Made by a program: the position numbers and the translations under genes
Assembly (NCBI GenBank): GCA_946886925.1
Contig: CAMPJQ010000104.1
Location: forward strand, 1-8,068
Length of the DNA stretch: 8,068 nt
Source: an uncultured Terrimonas sp.
GTDB lineage: Bacteria; Bacteroidota; Bacteroidia; Chitinophagales; Chitinophagaceae
Reading direction: 5' to 3'
In this document: positions 5,678-8,068 of the stretch, piece after piece
How the letters are laid out: the number at the start of each line of letters is the position of its first letter
How positions within the stretch are numbered: position 1 is the stretch's first letter
The notes under the pieces: model-generated
What the model saw: only the letters and a program-made list of their open reading frames with translations
Database searches by the model: none
What the model was told of the DNA's origin: nothing

Positions 5678-7036
5678 TTAAATTATTTTTCTCTTCCAGC
5701 GCCCGCTTTTGATATACAGGTATGATAACAAAAACATGGTGCTCCAGTATATCCATTCTGCCGCCCATCCCCATGTGATAGGCAATTGCAATTTTTCCAA
5801 TACTACATAAGCATATATACTGTAAAGTGTGATGGCGATAAATTCAATAGCAAGATTTATTATCGTATTTCCTGTGCCGGTAACCGCATTTAACCAAACA
5901 GTTGCAAAAGACATCAGGATAAGGGCGGTTGAAACGATCCGCAATACAGGTAAGGCCGATTGTATAAAATCTTCGCCCTGGCCATATACCGATAAAAATA
6001 AATGTGGGAAAATATTTAATGCAATACAGGTTGTTATGGCGAGTCCCATGCTAACGTGAACTATTTTATGAATAAGGGGAATTACTTTTTCTTTAAGCCC
6101 CTGCCCGATTATATTGCTCACCATGGTATTGCTGGTAGCGGCAAAGGCCCAGGTAAACACTCCAAAAAAGCCAAATATATTGCGCATGGTATTTGAAATC
6201 GCAAGATCACGCTGTCCATGGTGCTCTATGAGAATATAAAAGAACTGCCAGCTAATAATGCTGATGGCATACTGGAAGATAAGAGGGGAAGACTGTATCA
6301 ATATTAACTTTGTAGCAGTCCTGTCAAAATTCCGGTGCTGGTATAACAAAAAGGTTTTGTGAAATCCTTTCCAGTGAATTACAGCAAACACCACAAACAT
6401 GCCTGTAAATTCGGCAATAACAGATGCAATAGCGGCACCGTTAAACCCAAATTGGGGAAATCCCCATTGTCCGTATATCAGTACATAATCAAAAAACACA
6501 TTAGCGATCGTTTCTGCTACAGTGCCGGCAATAAGGTAGCGGCTATGGTTAGTGCCCACCAATAATGCATTTCGCATCTGGTACAAATACAAAAAGGGAA
6601 GTCCCCATATTCGTATTTTCAGAAAACCCATGCACATGTTGTAGGTTTCTTCCGAATGAATGGTAAGCTTGAAAATAACAGGTGCAATCCAATAGGTGGA
6701 CAGTATACCAATGCATGCTATGGCTAAAGCGATAAATACGCCCTGTGAAAAGATTTTACCTATATCGCCAATCCTGTTTTCCCCGGCACGCCGGGCAATT
6801 AAAGCCTGTAAACCATTGTTCAATCCAAAGCCTACACCGGCAAATATCAGGTAAAAAACACCTGTTATGCCGGCAGCCGCTAATTCGCGTTCACCTAAAC
6901 CACCTAAAAAAATATTGTTGGTAATAAAATTAAACTGGGGCACCAGTAATGCGGCGGAGATAGGTAAAGCAATTTTTAAAATCTGCCTGTAAGAAACGGT
7001 TAGCCTGAGATCAATATCGTTTGATTTGCCGGGCAT
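5678..7036 (-). CDS. MATE-family multidrug/organic cation efflux transporter
   Basis: Read from the ATG at 7036, this is a polytopic membrane protein of 452 residues, normal for MATE exporters (12 helices, two six-helix halves). MATE proteins expel drugs, cationic metabolites or other small molecules in exchange for Na+ or H+. The first helix region reads ALPISAALLVPQFNF then NNIFLGGLGERELAAAGI (40-57), the family's N-terminal signature. GFGLNNGLQALIARRAGENR (69-88) and GFNGAAIASVIAEFTG (197-212) follow; the second half contains AATSNTMVSNIIGQG (299-313) and NAVTGTGNTIINLAIEF (383-399). The family's usual acidic residue in the first helix (Asp in 'vDtifvG') is Asn40 here. The frame stays open to an ATG at 7117, but those 27 extra residues would cover the promoter box at 7055-7062, so 7036 is preferred. 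Substrate cannot be predicted. The gene is convergent with the DUF4142 gene and separated from the transaldolase gene by that gene's terminator. Confidence 0.9.
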   Translation of the reverse strand: MPGKSNDIDLRLTVSYRQILKIALPISAALLVPQFNFITNNIFLGGLGERELAAAGITGVFYLIFAGVGFGLNNGLQALIARRAGENRIGDIGKIFSQGVFIALAIACIGILSTYWIAPVIFKLTIHSEETYNMCMGFLKIRIWGLPFLYLYQMRNALLVGTNHSRYLIAGTVAETIANVFFDYVLIYGQWGFPQFGFNGAAIASVIAEFTGMFVVFAVIHWKGFHKTFLLYQHRNFDRTATKLILIQSSPLIFQYAISIISWQFFYILIEHHGQRDLAISNTMRNIFGFFGVFTWAFAATSNTMVSNIIGQGLKEKVIPLIHKIVHVSMGLAITTCIALNIFPHLFLSVYGQGEDFIQSALPVLRIVSTALILMSFATVWLNAVTGTGNTIINLAIEFIAITLYSIYAYVVLEKLQLPITWGWAAEWIYWSTMFLLSYLYIKSGRWKRKII

Positions 7037-7054
7037 ACTTATATATATGGGGCG

Positions 7055-7062
7055 CAAACCTA
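7055..7062 (-). promoter_or_regulatory. Bacteroidota -7 promoter box for the MATE gene (TAGGTTTG)
   Basis: On the - strand, TAGGTTTG matches the TAnnTTTG consensus exactly. It would start transcription near 7048, giving a leader of about 12 bases before the ATG at 7036. The -33 region is only partial (TTTC near 7084-7087; a TTG lies 26 bases upstream, further than usual). The box supports 7036 as the start and an independent transcript for the transporter. Confidence 0.5.
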
Positions 7063-7190
7063 CAGCAAAATAGCGAAAAGAAAGGAGGCAAGCTGGGAGG
7101 CGGATATTGAGGTGCAAACGTTTTTGAAACGGATGCGCTTATTGTATCTCCGGATCGGTTGGCTGATATTAGTCATCTCTTCTTAGCAAT

Positions 7191-7217
7191 AAAAAAGCCC
7201 GGGATACAATCCCGGAC
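7191..7217 (-). terminator. Intrinsic terminator of the transaldolase gene
   Basis: On the - strand, CCGGGAT (7215-7209) and ATCCCGG (7205-7199) form a GC-rich 7-base stem with a 3-base loop (TGT). After one mismatch a further pair (7217/7197) extends it. Six U's follow immediately (7196-7191). It lies 54 bases past the transaldolase stop and before the MATE promoter, so the two - strand genes are separate transcription units. Confidence 0.9.
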
Positions 7218-7270
7218 CTTTAAATTTTATACATACGCACTATTGACCATTCACCACTCGTCTTTATTCA

Positions 7271-7930
7271 TCAATGCTGCATTTTTTTGGCATCTTCTAA
7301 AAACTTGGCTAATCCAATATCGGTCAAAGGATGTTTCAATAAGCCTAAAATGGGTTCCAATGGGCAGGTACATACGTTTGCGCCTAATTCGGCTGCTCTT
7401 ACAATATGCAATGAACTGCGGATGGAAGCTGCCAGTATTTCTGTTTTAAATCCCTGTAAGGCGTATATCTGTGCAATTTGCCCGATCAGTTCCATGCCGT
7501 CCCAACTGCTGTCGTCTATTCTGCCAATAAATGGCGACACATAATTTGCGCCTGCTTTGGCGGCCAGAATAGCCTGTCCGGCCGAAAATACGAGTGTACA
7601 ATTGGTTTTGATGCTATTGTCGGAAAACCATTTTAATGCTTTTATACCATCTTTGATCATAGGCACTTTTACTACTATATTAGGGTGAATAGCCGCGAGT
7701 ATCTTTCCCTCCGCAACAATACTTTCAAAGTCCGTGGAAATTACTTCCGCGCTCACATCTCCTCCATCTACCAGTTCACAAATGGTTTTATAATGATTTC
7801 TTATGGCTTCATCGCCTTTAATACCTTCCTTAGCCATTAGGGAAGGATTGGTTGTAACGCCATCCAATATGCCTAATTCGTGGGCCTCTTTAATTTGTGC
7901 CAGGTTGGCTGTATCAATAAAAAATTTCAT
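7271..7930 (-). CDS. tal: Transaldolase, short type-3 (TalC/FSA subfamily)
   Basis: This cytosolic class I aldolase of the pentose phosphate pathway moves a dihydroxyacetone unit between sedoheptulose-7-phosphate or fructose-6-phosphate and glyceraldehyde-3-phosphate or erythrose-4-phosphate. At 219 residues it is the usual size for the short decameric subfamily. Landmarks are [10 protein letters not shown] with Asp6, [11 protein letters not shown] (24-34), SAEVIST (60-66), VVKVPM with the Schiff-base Lys88, TLVFSAGQA (112-120), [13 protein letters not shown] (128-140), LAASIRS (167-173) and the C-terminal TCPL segment. E. coli FsaA, a fructose-6-phosphate aldolase, has Gln59 and Tyr131. The aligned residues here are Glu62 and Phe134, as in transaldolases, so transaldolase activity is favoured over the often-transferred aldolase name. 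The start at 7930 gives the family's standard N-terminus. The gene follows the SRP RNA on the same strand but is separated from it by that RNA's U-tract; its own terminator is at 7191-7217. Confidence 0.94.
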   Translation of the reverse strand: MKFFIDTANLAQIKEAHELGILDGVTTNPSLMAKEGIKGDEAIRNHYKTICELVDGGDVSAEVISTDFESIVAEGKILAAIHPNIVVKVPMIKDGIKALKWFSDNSIKTNCTLVFSAGQAILAAKAGANYVSPFIGRIDDSSWDGMELIGQIAQIYALQGFKTEILAASIRSSLHIVRAAELGANVCTCPLEPILGLLKHPLTDIGLAKFLEDAKKMQH

Positions 7931-7949
7931 AACCTTAATATTTGCTTTG

Positions 7950-7984
7950 ATTCGTTTAAATGTTGTATAAATAATAGAACGAAT
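7950..7984. repeat. Inverted repeat ahead of the transaldolase gene
   Basis: ATTCGTT (7950-7956) and AACGAAT (7978-7984) form perfect 7-base arms with a 21-base AT-rich spacer. They lie between the SRP RNA and the transaldolase start. On the - strand a near-consensus -7 box TATATTCG (7987-7980) overlaps the outer arm. The position suits a regulatory site, but repeats of this size also arise by chance. Confidence 0.25.
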
Positions 7985-7992
7985 ATAGGAAT

Positions 7993-7999
7993 AAAAAAA
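7993..7999 (-). terminator. U-tract ending the SRP RNA
   Basis: On the - strand the conserved 3' end of the SRP RNA (AACTTGCC) runs straight into seven T's. The RNA's closing helix, whose 5' strand lies beyond the window, would supply the stem, so the RNA itself probably acts as the terminator hairpin. The missing strand means this pairing cannot be checked here. Confidence 0.55.
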
Positions 8000-8068
8000 G
8001 GCAAGTTACTTACATCGCACCGCTCAACCACCTACCCTTGCTACCTTCCGGTCCTGGGGGAGTTCAGC
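8000..8068 (-). ncRNA. ffs: Signal recognition particle RNA, bacterial small type (4.5S), 5' end beyond the window
   Basis: This is the RNA scaffold of the signal recognition particle, which binds Ffh and FtsY to deliver nascent membrane proteins to the translocon. On the - strand the apical part is present: CCCCCAGGACCGGAAGGTAG, with the GGAA tetraloop at 8049-8046 and the adjacent AGCAAGGG that forms the internal loop bound by the Ffh M domain. The 3' strand follows (GGTAGGTGGTTGAGCGGTGC, then GATGTAAGTAACTTGCC). The sequence resembles Bacteroidota SRP RNAs as I know them. The 5' strand (about 30-40 bases) and the promoter lie off the right edge. The 3' end is placed just before the U-tract. 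Confidence 0.93.

Noticed and set aside
7119..7131. Small hairpin CGTTT-TTG-AAACG upstream of the MATE promoter
   Set aside because: A five-base AT-rich stem with no following U-tract is within chance expectation, and the true terminator lies at 7191-7217.

Overview
The window looks like ordinary chromosomal DNA from a Bacteroidota bacterium, most plausibly of the Chitinophagaceae/Sphingobacteriia type. The reasons are moderate-to-low GC, no Shine-Dalgarno sequences ahead of the genes, two exact TAnnTTTG boxes (the Bacteroidota -7 promoter element) ahead of genes, lipoproteins and secreted proteins with typical Bacteroidota signal peptides, and a small-type SRP RNA whose sequence resembles the Bacteroidota form. 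The genus assignment is inference only.

Left block (1-4370, + strand): three co-directional envelope genes with gaps of about 45 bases and no obvious terminator between them. They are a class A penicillin-binding protein (glycosyltransferase plus transpeptidase), a secreted GH76-like glycoside hydrolase, and a YdcF/DUF218-family lipoprotein. They read as one probable envelope operon. A strong palindromic terminator at 4449-4473 closes the block and also serves the convergent gene on the other side.

Middle block (4495-5664): a small membrane protein of unknown function (- strand) and a DUF4142 lipoprotein (+ strand) are transcribed divergently from a 266-base intergenic region. That region carries two inverted repeats. 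One is a nested dyad at 4983-5012, in operator position just ahead of the DUF4142 gene.

Right block (5678-8068, all - strand): a MATE-family transporter with its own promoter box, a short type-3 transaldolase with a clear intrinsic terminator, and, running off the right edge, the 3' part of the signal recognition particle RNA (ffs). The transaldolase carries Glu and Phe where true fructose-6-phosphate aldolases carry Gln and Tyr, so transaldolase is the better name.

I found no defence system, mobile element, CRISPR array, phage gene or clear novel system. No stretch longer than 300 bases lacks a gene. The points most worth a second look are the nested dyad upstream of the DUF4142 gene, the inverted repeat flanking the promoter box of the penicillin-binding protein gene, the polybasic periplasmic tail of that protein, the placement of a GH76-like enzyme in a cell-wall operon, and the unrecognised small membrane protein.
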